A stretch of 64,000 bases of DNA from an uncultured Acidimicrobiales bacterium (GCA_938015295.1 CALLQB010000010.1:26544-90543); one strand, 5' to 3'; positions 27,533 through 35,870 are shown, numbered from the stretch's first letter. Notes: a model not told the origin generated them from the letters alone. A program made the numbers and translations.

Positions 27533-27581
27533 AATCTCGTGACACAGAGCGACAAAGTTTGTCGCCTGGTGTCACGAGATT
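27533..27581. repeat. 49-bp nested near-perfect palindrome between smc and the Fpg-like gene
   Basis: Outer arms aatctcgtgacac / gtgtcacgagatt pair over 13 bases without mismatch. Inside them gcgacaaa-g-tttgtcgc pairs over eight bases; three-base mismatched joints (aga / ctg) separate the two parts. A loose third copy of the arm (cgagattt) lies at about 27511. It follows the fpg-like stop and precedes smc on the minus strand, so it could be a transcription terminator (no U-tract), an RNA structure in the smc leader, or a protein-binding operator. Confidence 0.8.
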
Positions 27582-27584
27582 CCG

Positions 27585-28418
27585 CTAGACCTGGGTTTCG
27601 CAGTAGTAGGTGACCGAGCCGTTGAACTTGGTTTTCATGATCGGGGCTCGCGAGCGAGGGCTCAATTCACCCTCACGCTCAAACACCTGCAGGTGCTCCT
27701 GGTACGTGCCAGGCTCGCTAAAGAGGTCGAGATAGTTGTTCTTGTCGGTGCTGGTTCCGCGGTACTTCATGGCGTCGTGCAGGGTCTCGACCAGTGCCCG
27801 GTACAACCGCCGTACTTCCTGGCTTGAAAGCGAGCTGCTGCTGCGGTCGTATTTCAGCCCGGAGGTGAAAAGGATCTCATCGGTATACATCGTGCCAATA
27901 CCGATAATGATCCGCTCGTCGGTGAGGAAGGTCTTGAGTGCCGTGTCGTGGTGCCGAAGCAACTCGCCAAAATGGGTCCATGACAACGGTTCTGCCACCG
28001 GATCGAGTCCAAGCACCGCCATGTCAGCCGTGGCCTCTTCAACGTCCTCGGCGGCAATGATCCGCAAATCGCCCTTGCCCTTGGGGTCGACGAAACGCAA
28101 TTGGCCGTGCTGGGTGAACGTGATGACAACTTCGGTGCCGTCGGCAACCGCTTCCTTATTGGTTGCTCGCTGAGGACGCATCGACTTCGCCATGTCGATC
28201 ACCAAGACGTCTTCGGTATCGAGCGTAATGAGGATACGAAGACCAATCCGTTCGACGCCGGTCATCTTTACGCCGTCGAGAGGCGCGGTGAAACCTTTGC
28301 GGTTCTTATACGAGCTGAGCAGCGACATGCTCTCGGCGTCGACTGACTTCACCTTCTTGCCAATAACTTCGCGCTCGAGATCGCGACGGAAGGTTTCTAC
28401 CTCGGGAAGCTCAAACAT
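27585..28418 (-). CDS. Fpg/Nei-family DNA glycosylase homologue with altered catalytic residues
   Basis: 277 aa. Overall alignment to Fpg/MutM is clear: N-terminal FELPEVETFRRDLEREVIGKKV, the helix-two-turn-helix GIGTMYTDEILFTSGL and a C-terminal zinc-finger-like hairpin. Key residues differ. The second residue, whose free amine is the catalytic nucleophile (Pro in Fpg, MPELPE), is Phe. The conserved Asn of GVGNIY is Thr. The four finger cysteines are reduced to one (GELSPRSRAPIM..TYYCETQV). The usual glycosylase/lyase chemistry is therefore doubtful; it may bind damaged DNA without cutting, or act through another residue. Overlaps the rnc stop by eight bases, the normal mutM place in actinobacteria. 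Confidence 0.82.
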   Translation of the reverse strand: MFELPEVETFRRDLEREVIGKKVKSVDAESMSLLSSYKNRKGFTAPLDGVKMTGVERIGLRILITLDTEDVLVIDMAKSMRPQRATNKEAVADGTEVVITFTQHGQLRFVDPKGKGDLRIIAAEDVEEATADMAVLGLDPVAEPLSWTHFGELLRHHDTALKTFLTDERIIIGIGTMYTDEILFTSGLKYDRSSSSLSSQEVRRLYRALVETLHDAMKYRGTSTDKNNYLDLFSEPGTYQEHLQVFEREGELSPRSRAPIMKTKFNGSVTYYCETQV

Positions 28419-29202
28419 CGGCTTGTGCCCTCTCGTCGAGTGTCGGCCGGGATTCGGGACGTTCTGTCATCGTCTCATTCGTTGTGTTGTCGGAGGGCGG
28501 CGAAAGCGCCGCCCATGCTTCTTCGGCCGCGTGTTGCTCGGCCTGCTTTTTGGAGGTTCCGGTACCGCTCCCGCGAGCGATTTGGTCGATCACGACCGTC
28601 GCCAGGAAACGTTTGTTGTGATCGGGGCCAGACTCTTCGACTGTGTACCCCGGTGGCGCATGCCCAAGGTGGGCTACCAGCTCTTGAAGTCTGGTCTTGT
28701 AATCACCTGCACCTGGGCCGGCGGCAGTGACATCTTCAATTTGTTCGCCGAGTAGTCGGATAACAAGCGCCTTGGCTGGTTCCCACCCACCGTCGAGGTA
28801 CACCGCCCCGATCAGCGCTTCTACCGCGTCGGCAAGAATGGAGGACTTGGTGCGACCACCGGACGCATCCTCCCCTCGCCCAAGCCGCAGATGCGGACCG
28901 ACCTGAATCCGTCGAGCGACGTGCGCCAACGAGGGCGCGCTCACGACCGCGGCCCGCACTTTGGCAAGCTCTCCCTCGGAGTGATCGGGAAACAGCCGGT
29001 AAAGCTGATCGGTTACCGCAAGTCCGAGAACGGCGTCACCAAGAAATTCCAGCCGTTCATTTGGCTCATCGTCGGTGACCTCGGCGACCCAGCTTCGATG
29101 CGTCAAGGCAAGACGAAGCAGTTCGGGGTCGCCAAAATTGTGGCTGAGTCGTTCGCTGAGTTCGAGAGCGCCGGCCGGCTCAGCCGGTGCGGGCAACGAC
29201 AT
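28411..29202 (-). CDS. rnc: Ribonuclease III
   Basis: 263 aa from ATG 29202 (MSLPAPAEPAG), which lies 23 bases inside the acpP 3' end; the track start further upstream would overlap acpP more. The catalytic domain has the signature NERLEFLGDAVLGLAVTD, with the second acidic cluster in SSILADAVEALIGAVYLDGG. The dsRNA-binding domain follows at about 165-240 (DYKTRLQELVAHLG, GTSKKQAEQHAAEEAWAAL). The C-terminal 25 residues are polar and poorly conserved. RNase III processes rRNA precursors and other double-stranded RNA. Confidence 0.95.
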   Translation of the reverse strand: MSLPAPAEPAGALELSERLSHNFGDPELLRLALTHRSWVAEVTDDEPNERLEFLGDAVLGLAVTDQLYRLFPDHSEGELAKVRAAVVSAPSLAHVARRIQVGPHLRLGRGEDASGGRTKSSILADAVEALIGAVYLDGGWEPAKALVIRLLGEQIEDVTAAGPGAGDYKTRLQELVAHLGHAPPGYTVEESGPDHNKRFLATVVIDQIARGSGTGTSKKQAEQHAAEEAWAALSPPSDNTTNETMTERPESRPTLDERAQADV

Positions 29203-29437
29203 AATCCACTGCGTCCCGCACAGTTTTGAGATCCTCAAGATCTTCGTCTTCGATCCGGAAACCAACGGTTCGTTCGCCGACTTCTTCTTCGAGCGCTTCT
29301 ACGAGCTCAATGAGAGCGAGGGAATCGGCTTCAAGGTCGTCCTGGAAGGAATCGCCCTCACCGATGGTGTCGGGCTCGATCTCAAGAATGTCGGCCAAAC
29401 GGTCACGGATGAGCGCTAGTACTTCTTCGCGATTCAT
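29180..29437 (-). CDS. acpP: Acyl carrier protein
   Basis: 85 aa from ATG 29437, preceded by GGAAGGA at good distance; the track ORF adds 36 spurious residues. The four-helix ACP fold is evident: EEVLALIRDRLADILEIEPDTI, the phosphopantetheine Ser in LEADSLALIELVEALEEE, and a last helix TVRDAVDYVVA. Helix 2 is followed by a slightly longer loop (EVGERTVGFRIEDEDLEDL) than in E. coli ACP. It carries growing acyl chains in fatty-acid synthesis and lies between plsX and rnc, as in many bacteria. Confidence 0.94.
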   Translation of the reverse strand: MNREEVLALIRDRLADILEIEPDTIGEGDSFQDDLEADSLALIELVEALEEEVGERTVGFRIEDEDLEDLKTVRDAVDYVVARTG

Positions 29438-29677
29438 CGGGGTTCCTTCCACGTGGGTTTCTGCCGGCATCAGCGGTACCTCTGTCTTGTTCAGTCGTAT
29501 TTCATGCTTGGAATACAGATATCGTCGAGCGTTGACTTCAAGCAACAGTCAAGCCTCTGACCTGCGGAAACGATAGCTTTTCGCAAGCGTCCGCCAGCAT
29601 AGCACAAACCCCTTTTTGACCACCTAGAGAGAGTCTACTCCCACGTAAAGTGGCTGATGGGCAGGCTCTTTCACACG

Positions 29678-29743
29678 AAGGGGTTTTTCAAGCGAAGAGG
29701 GCTTTCAGGAAAGGGGTCTTTCAAGCAAAGAGACCTTTCAGCG
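29678..29743. repeat. Two tandem copies of a 33-bp CTTTCA-rich repeat behind plsX
   Basis: Copy 1 starts aaggggtttttcaagcgaag and copy 2 aaggggtctttcaagcaaag; both end in a ctttcag-like hexamer. A further ctctttcacacg precedes copy 1. Short inverted repeats (ctttc-ag-gaaag; ggtcttt with a nearby aaagagacc) can fold. The second copy overlaps the last codons of plsX. The repeat may act in termination or attenuation between plsX and acpP. Confidence 0.75.
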
Positions 29744-30727
29744 GTGAATGGCCTCGTGCAAATGGTCGACCACATTGGTTTCCAATAACTCAGCGGTGGT
29801 CACCAGCGCATTGGTCATTGCCGACGCAGACGACGACCCGTGACTAATCATGCAGAGTCCGTTGACGCCGAGCAGCACAGCGCTGCCGTAGGTATCGGGG
29901 TTGAACCTGCGATACAGCGGTTCGAGAGCCGGAGCTAGCGCTCCAGCGGCCGCTTCGGCTTCGGGAGACGAACCAAAAGCATCGAACAGGCCGGCGATGA
30001 GCGTCTTCATTCCGCCCTCTAACGTTTTGAGCGCCACGTTTCCGGTGAAACCATCGGTAACGATGACGTCAGCCTCATCGGTCATCAGATCGCGCCCCTC
30101 AACGTTGCCCACAAAGGTTGCGCCAAGGTCAGCCCACGGTTCTTCGACGAGTGCCTTGTGGGTTTCTTTGACGAGAGCGTTGCCCTTGCTGTCTTCTTCG
30201 CCGATTGACAACAGCGCAACCTTTGGTACCTCAACGCCATACATGTCTCGGCTAAAGACCGCTCCCATCCGAGCGAACTGGCACAACATCTCCGGAGTGC
30301 AATCGGCGTTCGCTCCGGCATCGAGTAGCAACGTCGGTGACCCAACGAGTCGGGGAATCGGCGTCGCTATCGCTGGCCGACTCACGCCCTTTATACGCCC
30401 CATCCGAAGCAACGCACTGGCCATAGTTGCACCGGTGTTACCCGCCGAGATCATCGCAGAGGCGTTCCCATCACGAACCGCCTCTGCTGCGCGAACGAGC
30501 GAGGAGTCTTTCATTCGCCGAACGCTGGAACCCGGTTCGGCGTCCATGGCGATGACCTCCGAAGCAGCGAGGATCTCAAGGTCGCCCGTGTCGCCCAACT
30601 CGTCGGGTCGACCCACGAGCAAAATCGGAATGCCATGTTGCTCGGCGGCGACTCGAGCGCCAGCAACGATGTCGGCGGGCGCGTTGTCACCACCCATGGC
30701 ATCAAGAGCAATGGGTAACAGAGACAT
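29738..30727 (-). CDS. plsX: Phosphate acyltransferase PlsX
   Basis: 329 aa. PlsX converts acyl-ACP to acyl-phosphate, the donor for PlsY in phospholipid synthesis. Motifs: IALDAMGGDNAPADIVAGA at the N-terminus, SAGNTGATMASALLRMGRIKGVSRPAIAT, LLDAGANADCTPEMLCQFA, LLSIGEEDSKGN and VTDGFTGNVALKTLEG. Order rpmF-plsX-acpP-rnc is widely conserved. A soluble, membrane-associated enzyme. Confidence 0.96.
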   Translation of the reverse strand: MSLLPIALDAMGGDNAPADIVAGARVAAEQHGIPILLVGRPDELGDTGDLEILAASEVIAMDAEPGSSVRRMKDSSLVRAAEAVRDGNASAMISAGNTGATMASALLRMGRIKGVSRPAIATPIPRLVGSPTLLLDAGANADCTPEMLCQFARMGAVFSRDMYGVEVPKVALLSIGEEDSKGNALVKETHKALVEEPWADLGATFVGNVEGRDLMTDEADVIVTDGFTGNVALKTLEGGMKTLIAGLFDAFGSSPEAEAAAGALAPALEPLYRRFNPDTYGSAVLLGVNGLCMISHGSSSASAMTNALVTTAELLETNVVDHLHEAIHR

Positions 30728-30781
30728 AGAAACGACCCCTTGTGATCGTGCGATTATTTGGCGGCAGCCAGACGGGCTGTG

Positions 30782-30961
30782 CTACTCGACGTCGATAGCT
30801 TGGCGACCGTTGTACCAACCGCAGTTGCCGCACACACGGTGGGGCAACTTGGTGGAGTTACAACGAGGGCACACACTCTTCGAGGGCGCGTCGAGCTTCC
30901 AGGCCGACGCACGTCGACTCCGGCTCTTGGCTTTAGAGGTCTTCTTTTTTGGGACGGCCAT
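30782..30961 (-). CDS. rpmF: 50S ribosomal protein L32
   Basis: 59 aa from ATG 30961 (MAVPKKKTSKAKSRSRRAS), the standard L32 start; the track ORF is 22 codons too long. Two CxxC pairs (SVCPRCNSTKLPHRVCGNCGWY) show the zinc-binding form of L32. Such C+ forms can have zinc-free paralogues used under zinc limitation; none is in this window. Confidence 0.96.
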   Translation of the reverse strand: MAVPKKKTSKAKSRSRRASAWKLDAPSKSVCPRCNSTKLPHRVCGNCGWYNGRQAIDVE

Positions 30962-31081
30962 GGTTGCTCCTGTGACTCTCGGGTCAGCTAGGCACGAACG
31001 GTGAATCTTACCGGCAAGAACACGCAATGGTGAAGTCCTGCTCTGATGATCCGCAGAACTTCTGCCCGGCGGCCTCGCGCT

Positions 31082-31648
31082 CTACCGGTCGCTGGCGGCG
31101 TCGGGGCCGTCAAATGTCACATCAGACAGCGCCGCCCACCGCGGATCGATCGAACGGGCTGGCTCAGCTTCGGGCTCGAGGCTGGCACCGGGTTCGGAAC
31201 TTGTGGGGAAACGTTCGGGATCGGGGCCGACGCAGTTCTCTTGACAAAGCGGAGTCATCGGCAGATTCAACGCGAGGGTGTCGCGAACCGCTGGCTCGAT
31301 GTCGACCGTGTCGTAGCCCAACCGATAGGTCTCGCCTTCAGAATGACGAACTTCAAAGATTTCGTCGATGGTAGCCACGAGGTTTCCGGACACGACTTCG
31401 AGGCACCGACGACACTCGCCGGTCCAACCTGCACCAACCGTGCCAGTCATTGCCAGGCCGTCAGCGAGCACCTCAAGGTCGACGTCGAGATCGACCATCG
31501 TGCTCGATCGAACGTGTGCCGATTCGAGCACGATTTCGCCCATCTCGACTTGTTCGACGATGGCCCGGTGGGCCCCGACCTTGCCCCGAATGTCGGAGAT
31601 ACCAATGACGAATCGGCCGTCGGGACGTTGTGGATCTTCAGCTTTCAT
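31082..31648 (-). CDS. DUF177/YceD family protein
   Basis: 188 aa from ATG 31648; the track ORF extends far into the upstream gene in a wrong frame. The family core GMTGTVGAGWTGECRRCLE-like region (TGTVGAGWTGECRRCLEVV) and LNLPMTPLCQENCVGPDPER are clear, with two cysteine pairs that could hold a metal. DUF177 proteins are encoded next to rpmF almost everywhere and in E. coli and plants are tied to 23S rRNA accumulation. Start lies 13 bases behind the upstream stop. Confidence 0.92.
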   Translation of the reverse strand: MKAEDPQRPDGRFVIGISDIRGKVGAHRAIVEQVEMGEIVLESAHVRSSTMVDLDVDLEVLADGLAMTGTVGAGWTGECRRCLEVVSGNLVATIDEIFEVRHSEGETYRLGYDTVDIEPAVRDTLALNLPMTPLCQENCVGPDPERFPTSSEPGASLEPEAEPARSIDPRWAALSDVTFDGPDAASDR

Positions 31649-31661
31649 AGTTGACCGGACC

Positions 31662-32300
31662 CTACGAGCCGTCCTGGTCGAAGAACCCTCCGACGTCGCC
31701 GGTGTCGGGGTCGGGCAACGCAAGCGGGTCGACGCCAGCATCGGCGGCGCCACTCTCGGCCAACGGATTGCGCTGCAACTTGGCTCTACCCTGCTGCACG
31801 ACCTGCATCGTGCGCTCAAGCACATTCTCGAAACTCCCCAACTTCTGATCGCAGAAGTCCTCGGTTTCAAGTCGCATTCGGCGAGCGTCGGTCTCGGCCG
31901 CCTCAACGATCTCGCGAGCCCGCTTTTCTGCCGCTCGCACCACTTCAGTGCGCTCGACCATACGGCCAGCCTGCGTTTGCGCCTGCTCAAGGATGTCGTC
32001 GCCCTCGCGACGAACCTTGGCCAAAAAGTCTTCACGTTCTTTGAGTAACCAACGAGCCGCCCGAAGCTCATCGGGCATGAGGTCGACAGCCTTTTGAAGC
32101 AGCTCAAGGACCTCGTCCTTATTGATCATCGACGAGGTCGACAGTGGCATCGGCCGCGCCTGTTCGATCACGGTGATCGTGCGACGGATAAACGCCTCGG
32201 CTTCAGGAGCCTGATACGCAGGAGCACTGCTGGACGAAAGGGGTTCGACCTCATAGTCGGCAAGGTCGGATGCGAAATCGTTGGTGAGGTCGTCGCTCAC
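31662..32300 (-). CDS. SepIVA-like DivIVA-related coiled-coil protein
   Basis: 212 aa from GTG 32300, which shares one base with the coaD stop. An acidic, Ser/Pro-rich N-terminus (1-45) precedes a helical region (about 58-180, INKDEVLELLQKAVDLMPDELRAARWLLKEREDFLAKVRREGDDILEQAQTQAG..) of coiled-coil character like that of DivIVA proteins, then a low-complexity acidic tail. Context (coaD, this gene, DUF177, rpmF, rnc, smc) matches mycobacterial Rv2927c/SepIVA, an essential septation factor. Function by analogy: cell-division or polar-growth organisation. Confidence 0.8.
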   Translation of the reverse strand: MSDDLTNDFASDLADYEVEPLSSSSAPAYQAPEAEAFIRRTITVIEQARPMPLSTSSMINKDEVLELLQKAVDLMPDELRAARWLLKEREDFLAKVRREGDDILEQAQTQAGRMVERTEVVRAAEKRAREIVEAAETDARRMRLETEDFCDQKLGSFENVLERTMQVVQQGRAKLQRNPLAESGAADAGVDPLALPDPDTGDVGGFFDQDGS

Positions 32301-32797
32301 TACGTCGTGCCTTTCGAGTCGTCGGGGAAGCGCTCGTTGAGCCGTTCGAGAACGGGCAGCGGGACCATCGATGATACATCACCGCCGTAACTTGCGATCT
32401 CTCGGATCAATTTCGAAGCCAGAAATGAGCGACGTGAGGCGGTGGGCAGAAACAACGTCTCGACGCCAGCGATCTCCTTGTTCATCTGCGCCATCTGCAA
32501 CTCGCTCTCGAAGTCCTGAACGACACGCAGGCCCTTCACAATGAAATCGGCTTCGACGTCACGGGCGACGTCGACCACCAACGTCGAGAAGCTCATCACT
32601 TCGACATTCGACAGGTGAGCAAAGCTCGCATTTAGCATCTCTTTTCGCTCGTCGAGCGAAAAGAGGCCACTGCCCTTCTGCGGGTTACCTACCGCAGCCA
32701 CGACAACCGATTCGAATAGTCCTGCGGCACTTTCGACGATCTCGAGGTGCCCAAGGTGCACTGGATCGAACGAACCCGGATAGAGAACCCTTGTCAC
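32300..32797 (-). CDS. coaD: Phosphopantetheine adenylyltransferase
   Basis: 165 aa. Nucleotidyltransferase of the fourth step of coenzyme A synthesis. The T/HxGH motif reads YPGSFDPVHLGHLEIVE; ADFIVKGLRVVQDFESELQMAQMN and SSKLIREIA-like FLASKLIREIASYGGDVS are also present. Length is typical. It opens the coaD-sepIVA-DUF177 run, which shares very short gaps. Confidence 0.97.
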   Translation of the reverse strand: MTRVLYPGSFDPVHLGHLEIVESAAGLFESVVVAAVGNPQKGSGLFSLDERKEMLNASFAHLSNVEVMSFSTLVVDVARDVEADFIVKGLRVVQDFESELQMAQMNKEIAGVETLFLPTASRRSFLASKLIREIASYGGDVSSMVPLPVLERLNERFPDDSKGTT

Positions 32798-32817
32798 TGA
32801 CTACCCCTTATTCCCTT

Positions 32818-32853
32818 ATTCGGTCTTGAATTCGGTCTTGAACTCTGGCTTGA
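32818..32853. repeat. 12-bp tandem repeat between coaD and rsmD
   Basis: attcggtcttga occurs twice in direct succession and a third, diverged copy (actctggcttga) follows. An eight-base repeat (cccttatt twice) lies just before it. The 123-base gap between coaD start and rsmD stop holds no other evident feature. Confidence 0.65.
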
Positions 32854-32920
32854 TGCAGTCTTGCGGCGCTGTTGGCGGTGTGTATTGGTGTTGGTGGTGT
32901 TACTCGCGAAAGACCTGTGT

Positions 32921-33466
32921 TCAGGACGCTTGCTTTGGCTCCATGAACATCACCACGCTACCCCCGTACTTGCGCGTCCTAAGTATCGACCACGCATCAC
33001 CCGGGTCAACGGGACGGCCCGACTCGACAACAACCATGGTTTTGGGCAGTGCGTCGAAGAGTTCCTGCCACTGATCAAACGCGTACGGCGGGTCGACGAT
33101 AAACAGGTCGATGCCCGCCGTTGGATCGCCGTCGCGAACGAGCGTCTCGAGATAGGTAAAGGCGTCGCGGCGATGCACGGTCGCTTCGCCTGTCAGCCCG
33201 GTGGTCTCAAGATTCTCTTCAATCGATCCAATAGCCGGTGCCGTCGTATCAACAATGTGAGCGTGTGCTGCGCCGCGGCTGAGCGCTTCGATCGCCATCG
33301 CCCCGGTGCCACCAAAGAGATCACACACCACCGCATCGTCAAGAACACCCATGCTGAACAGCGCATTAAAAGTCGCTTCTCGAACTCTGTCGGTGGTTGG
33401 GCGCACGTCTCGACCCGCCGGAGCAACCAGACGCAGTCCTTTTGCCGATCCGGCTACAACTCGCAT
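32921..33466 (-). CDS. rsmD: 16S rRNA (guanine(966)-N2)-methyltransferase RsmD
   Basis: 181 aa. N-terminal MRVVAGSAKGLRLVAPAGRDVRPTTDRVREATFNAL is the RsmD signature; SAM motif DLFGGTGAMAIEALSRGA and catalytic IVDPPY follow. It methylates G966 of 16S rRNA. The ATG is 15 bases from the divergent zinc-ribbon gene start. Confidence 0.96.
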   Translation of the reverse strand: MRVVAGSAKGLRLVAPAGRDVRPTTDRVREATFNALFSMGVLDDAVVCDLFGGTGAMAIEALSRGAAHAHIVDTTAPAIGSIEENLETTGLTGEATVHRRDAFTYLETLVRDGDPTAGIDLFIVDPPYAFDQWQELFDALPKTMVVVESGRPVDPGDAWSILRTRKYGGSVVMFMEPKQAS

Positions 33467-33480
33467 TCCACCAGAATAGA

Positions 33481-33645
33481 GTGCGAAACGTGGAAGTTCC
33501 TGATCAGATCATTTGTGTCGACTGTGGTGGGGACTGCTTTCTTCTCTCGTACCCACCTGAAGAAGGCTTTCAGCCCGGAGACATCATCGCGTTTCGTTGC
33601 CGCGATTGTCTCGACCGATGGGACATCGAGTTCAACGACGACTGA
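33481..33645 (+). CDS. Small zinc-ribbon protein
   Basis: 54 aa from GTG 33481 (a second GTG three codons on is equally possible); the track ORF begins inside rsmD. Two CxxC pairs (CVDCGG and CRDCLDRW) separated by 26 residues suit a single structural zinc. Acidic C-terminus. Divergent from rsmD. I do not recognise its family; small size and missing SD keep confidence moderate. Confidence 0.55.
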   Translation: MRNVEVPDQIICVDCGGDCFLLSYPPEEGFQPGDIIAFRCRDCLDRWDIEFNDD

Positions 33646-33695
33646 GCCTGCCGGTTGCGGCGACGCGAACAACAAACGTTGCGTCCGCTAAAGAA

Positions 33696-35870
33696 TCAGC
33701 CCTTCAGCAGGAAATCCGACTCGGTTTCGCCGAGGAACAGGCGAAGTTCGTCGGCCAACTCCGGGTAGTCGGCGAGATCGGCCTGGGGATCGACCAACTC
33801 GAACGCAACGCCGCGCGCCCGCTCGACCCACTCACGATCGCTACGAAGCGATGCCAGCTTCAAGTCGTTCTGGCCCTTTTGCCGCTCACCCATGATCGTG
33901 CCTTCGCCGCGAAGTTCAAGATCGACCTCGGCCAACTCGAATCCATCGGTTGTGCGGACCAACGCAGAGAGGCGCTCATCGCCATCGTTGGAAACCTCGT
34001 CAGCGAGTAGATGACAATACGATTTGTGCTGCCCTCGACCGACGCGGCCACGCAACTGATGCAACTGAGCTATACCGAAGCGGTCGGCGTCGATGATGAC
34101 CATCACGGTCGCGTTCGGCACATCGACACCTACTTCAATCACCGTTGTTGCGACAAGCACATCAACATCGCCCGCCCTGAAGGCGCTCATCGTCGCCTCC
34201 TTCTCCGCCGGCGTGACCCTTCCGTGCAACAACCCGAGTCGAAGGTCACGCAGTTCGCCAGAGCTCAGTTCGTCGTAGGTTTCCTCGGCCGACCGAACCT
34301 CGAGCTTGTCGCTTATTTCGATAAGCGGGCACACGACGTATGCCTGACGTCCGGCGGCGACCTCGGTACGAATCTGGTCCCAAACAAGAGCGTCGTCGAG
34401 CGGGCCTTTGGCCCACGAGGTCACGATCGGCGTTCGCCCGGGCGGGAGTTCATCAAGGATCGAGACATCAAGATCGCCGTAGACTGTCATCGCCGCTGTG
34501 CGGGGAATCGGTGTGGCGGTCATCACCAGTACGTCGGGCACGAGTCCTGAGGTGTTTTTGTCGCGTAGCGCTGCCCGTTGTTCGACGCCGAACCGGTGTT
34601 GCTCGTCGATGACCACGACACCGAGCGACTTGAAGTCGACCTTCTCTTGGATAAGCGCATGAGTACCAATGACGATGTCGACCTGGCCCGATGCAAGGTC
34701 GGCCAGAACCTTCGTTCGGTCAGAACCACTGACCCGGTTCGTAAGCAGTTCGACCCGCAGCGGACGGTCGCCGAAAATTGTCGACTCGTCGGTGACCGAG
34801 AAGTCCTTGAGCAATTCGGTCACACCGAGATAGTGCTGCTCGGCGAGCACCTCGGTCGGCGCCATGAACGCACCTTGATGCTGTCCCTGCACCGCGACAA
34901 GCAAGGCGCTGACCGCGACGAGCGTCTTGCCCGAGCCAACATCGCCCTGAAGCAGCCGATGCATCGGCTTCGGCGACTGTAGATCACGTTCGATCTCGTC
35001 GATGGCCCGGTGCTGCGCTGCGGTCAGCTCGAAGGGAAGCTGGCGATGAAACTCGCCGACAAGCGTTCCCTCGAGGAGGTGCTCGATTCCGGCGGACGTA
35101 CGCTCGATGTGCAACTTTCGCTGCACAAGTTCAAGCTGCACTCGGAGAAGCTCGTCAAAAACCAGACGGTCTCGGGCCATCACCGCGTCATCCATCGTCT
35201 CTGGATTATGGATGTTGTTAAAGGCGTGCTCGCGCGACAACAGGTTCCACCGATCGAGGATCTCGACCGGCACCGGGTCGGAGAAGCCACGGGGTGCACA
35301 CTTTGCGAGCGCACTAGTGTTCCAGCGCCCGAGCTCGCCGGTGCTGACCCCCGACTTCTCCGATTGCGGGTACACCGGCACAATCTTTCCGGTCTGATCG
35401 CCAACCATGTCAACGACCGGGTTACTCATCTGTTTTCCGCCCTGGTACGTATCGACCTTGCCGTACACGACGGCCTGGGTGCCGACGACGAGCTGACGTT
35501 CGCGCCAAGGCTGATTGAAGAAGGTGAGTGAGATTCGCCCCGTAGCGTCGACCAGCGTCGCGGTGACCATCGTTCGATTGCCCCGGATGCGCCGGCTGCT
35601 CACGCGGTCGACCTCGGCGAGGATCATGCCCTCTTCGCCAACCGCAAGGTCAGCGATAGCTGCCTGCCGGGTTCGGTCGATATATCGGCGGGGATAGTGC
35701 GTTAAGAGGTCGAGAACCGACGTGATGTCGACCTTCGCGAGCGCCTTCGCCCGCTTGGGCCCAACAGATTTGATCGACGTAACCGGAAAACTCGCGAGCT
35801 CGGCCAGCGTCAACGGAGGTTTCGGCTGGTGCGTCGATGGAGTGCTGGCAGCGGCGTCGCTCACACCCAC
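33696..35870 (-). CDS. recG: ATP-dependent DNA helicase RecG
   Basis: 724 aa. N-terminal wedge/OB domain (residues ~30-210, LLTHYPRRYIDRTRQ, LVDATGRISLTFFNQPWRERQL) and SF2 helicase core: LTAAQHRAIDEIERDL, Walker A LLQGDVGSGKTLVA, MAPTEVLAEQHY, VVIDEQHRFGVEQRAAL, VMTATPIPRTAAMTVYGDLD, RAGDVDVLVATTVIEVGVDVPNA and QLHQLRGRVGRGQ. RecG reverses stalled forks and migrates Holliday junctions. Lies between the FakA-type kinase and rsmD, a widely conserved order. Confidence 0.97.
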   Translation of the reverse strand: MGVSDAAASTPSTHQPKPPLTLAELASFPVTSIKSVGPKRAKALAKVDITSVLDLLTHYPRRYIDRTRQAAIADLAVGEEGMILAEVDRVSSRRIRGNRTMVTATLVDATGRISLTFFNQPWRERQLVVGTQAVVYGKVDTYQGGKQMSNPVVDMVGDQTGKIVPVYPQSEKSGVSTGELGRWNTSALAKCAPRGFSDPVPVEILDRWNLLSREHAFNNIHNPETMDDAVMARDRLVFDELLRVQLELVQRKLHIERTSAGIEHLLEGTLVGEFHRQLPFELTAAQHRAIDEIERDLQSPKPMHRLLQGDVGSGKTLVAVSALLVAVQGQHQGAFMAPTEVLAEQHYLGVTELLKDFSVTDESTIFGDRPLRVELLTNRVSGSDRTKVLADLASGQVDIVIGTHALIQEKVDFKSLGVVVIDEQHRFGVEQRAALRDKNTSGLVPDVLVMTATPIPRTAAMTVYGDLDVSILDELPPGRTPIVTSWAKGPLDDALVWDQIRTEVAAGRQAYVVCPLIEISDKLEVRSAEETYDELSSGELRDLRLGLLHGRVTPAEKEATMSAFRAGDVDVLVATTVIEVGVDVPNATVMVIIDADRFGIAQLHQLRGRVGRGQHKSYCHLLADEVSNDGDERLSALVRTTDGFELAEVDLELRGEGTIMGERQKGQNDLKLASLRSDREWVERARGVAFELVDPQADLADYPELADELRLFLGETESDFLLKG

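Noticed and set aside
31649-32107. N-terminal extension of the DUF177 ORF
   Set aside because: Runs through the SepIVA-like gene in a wrong frame; ATG 31648 fits the family start and spacing.
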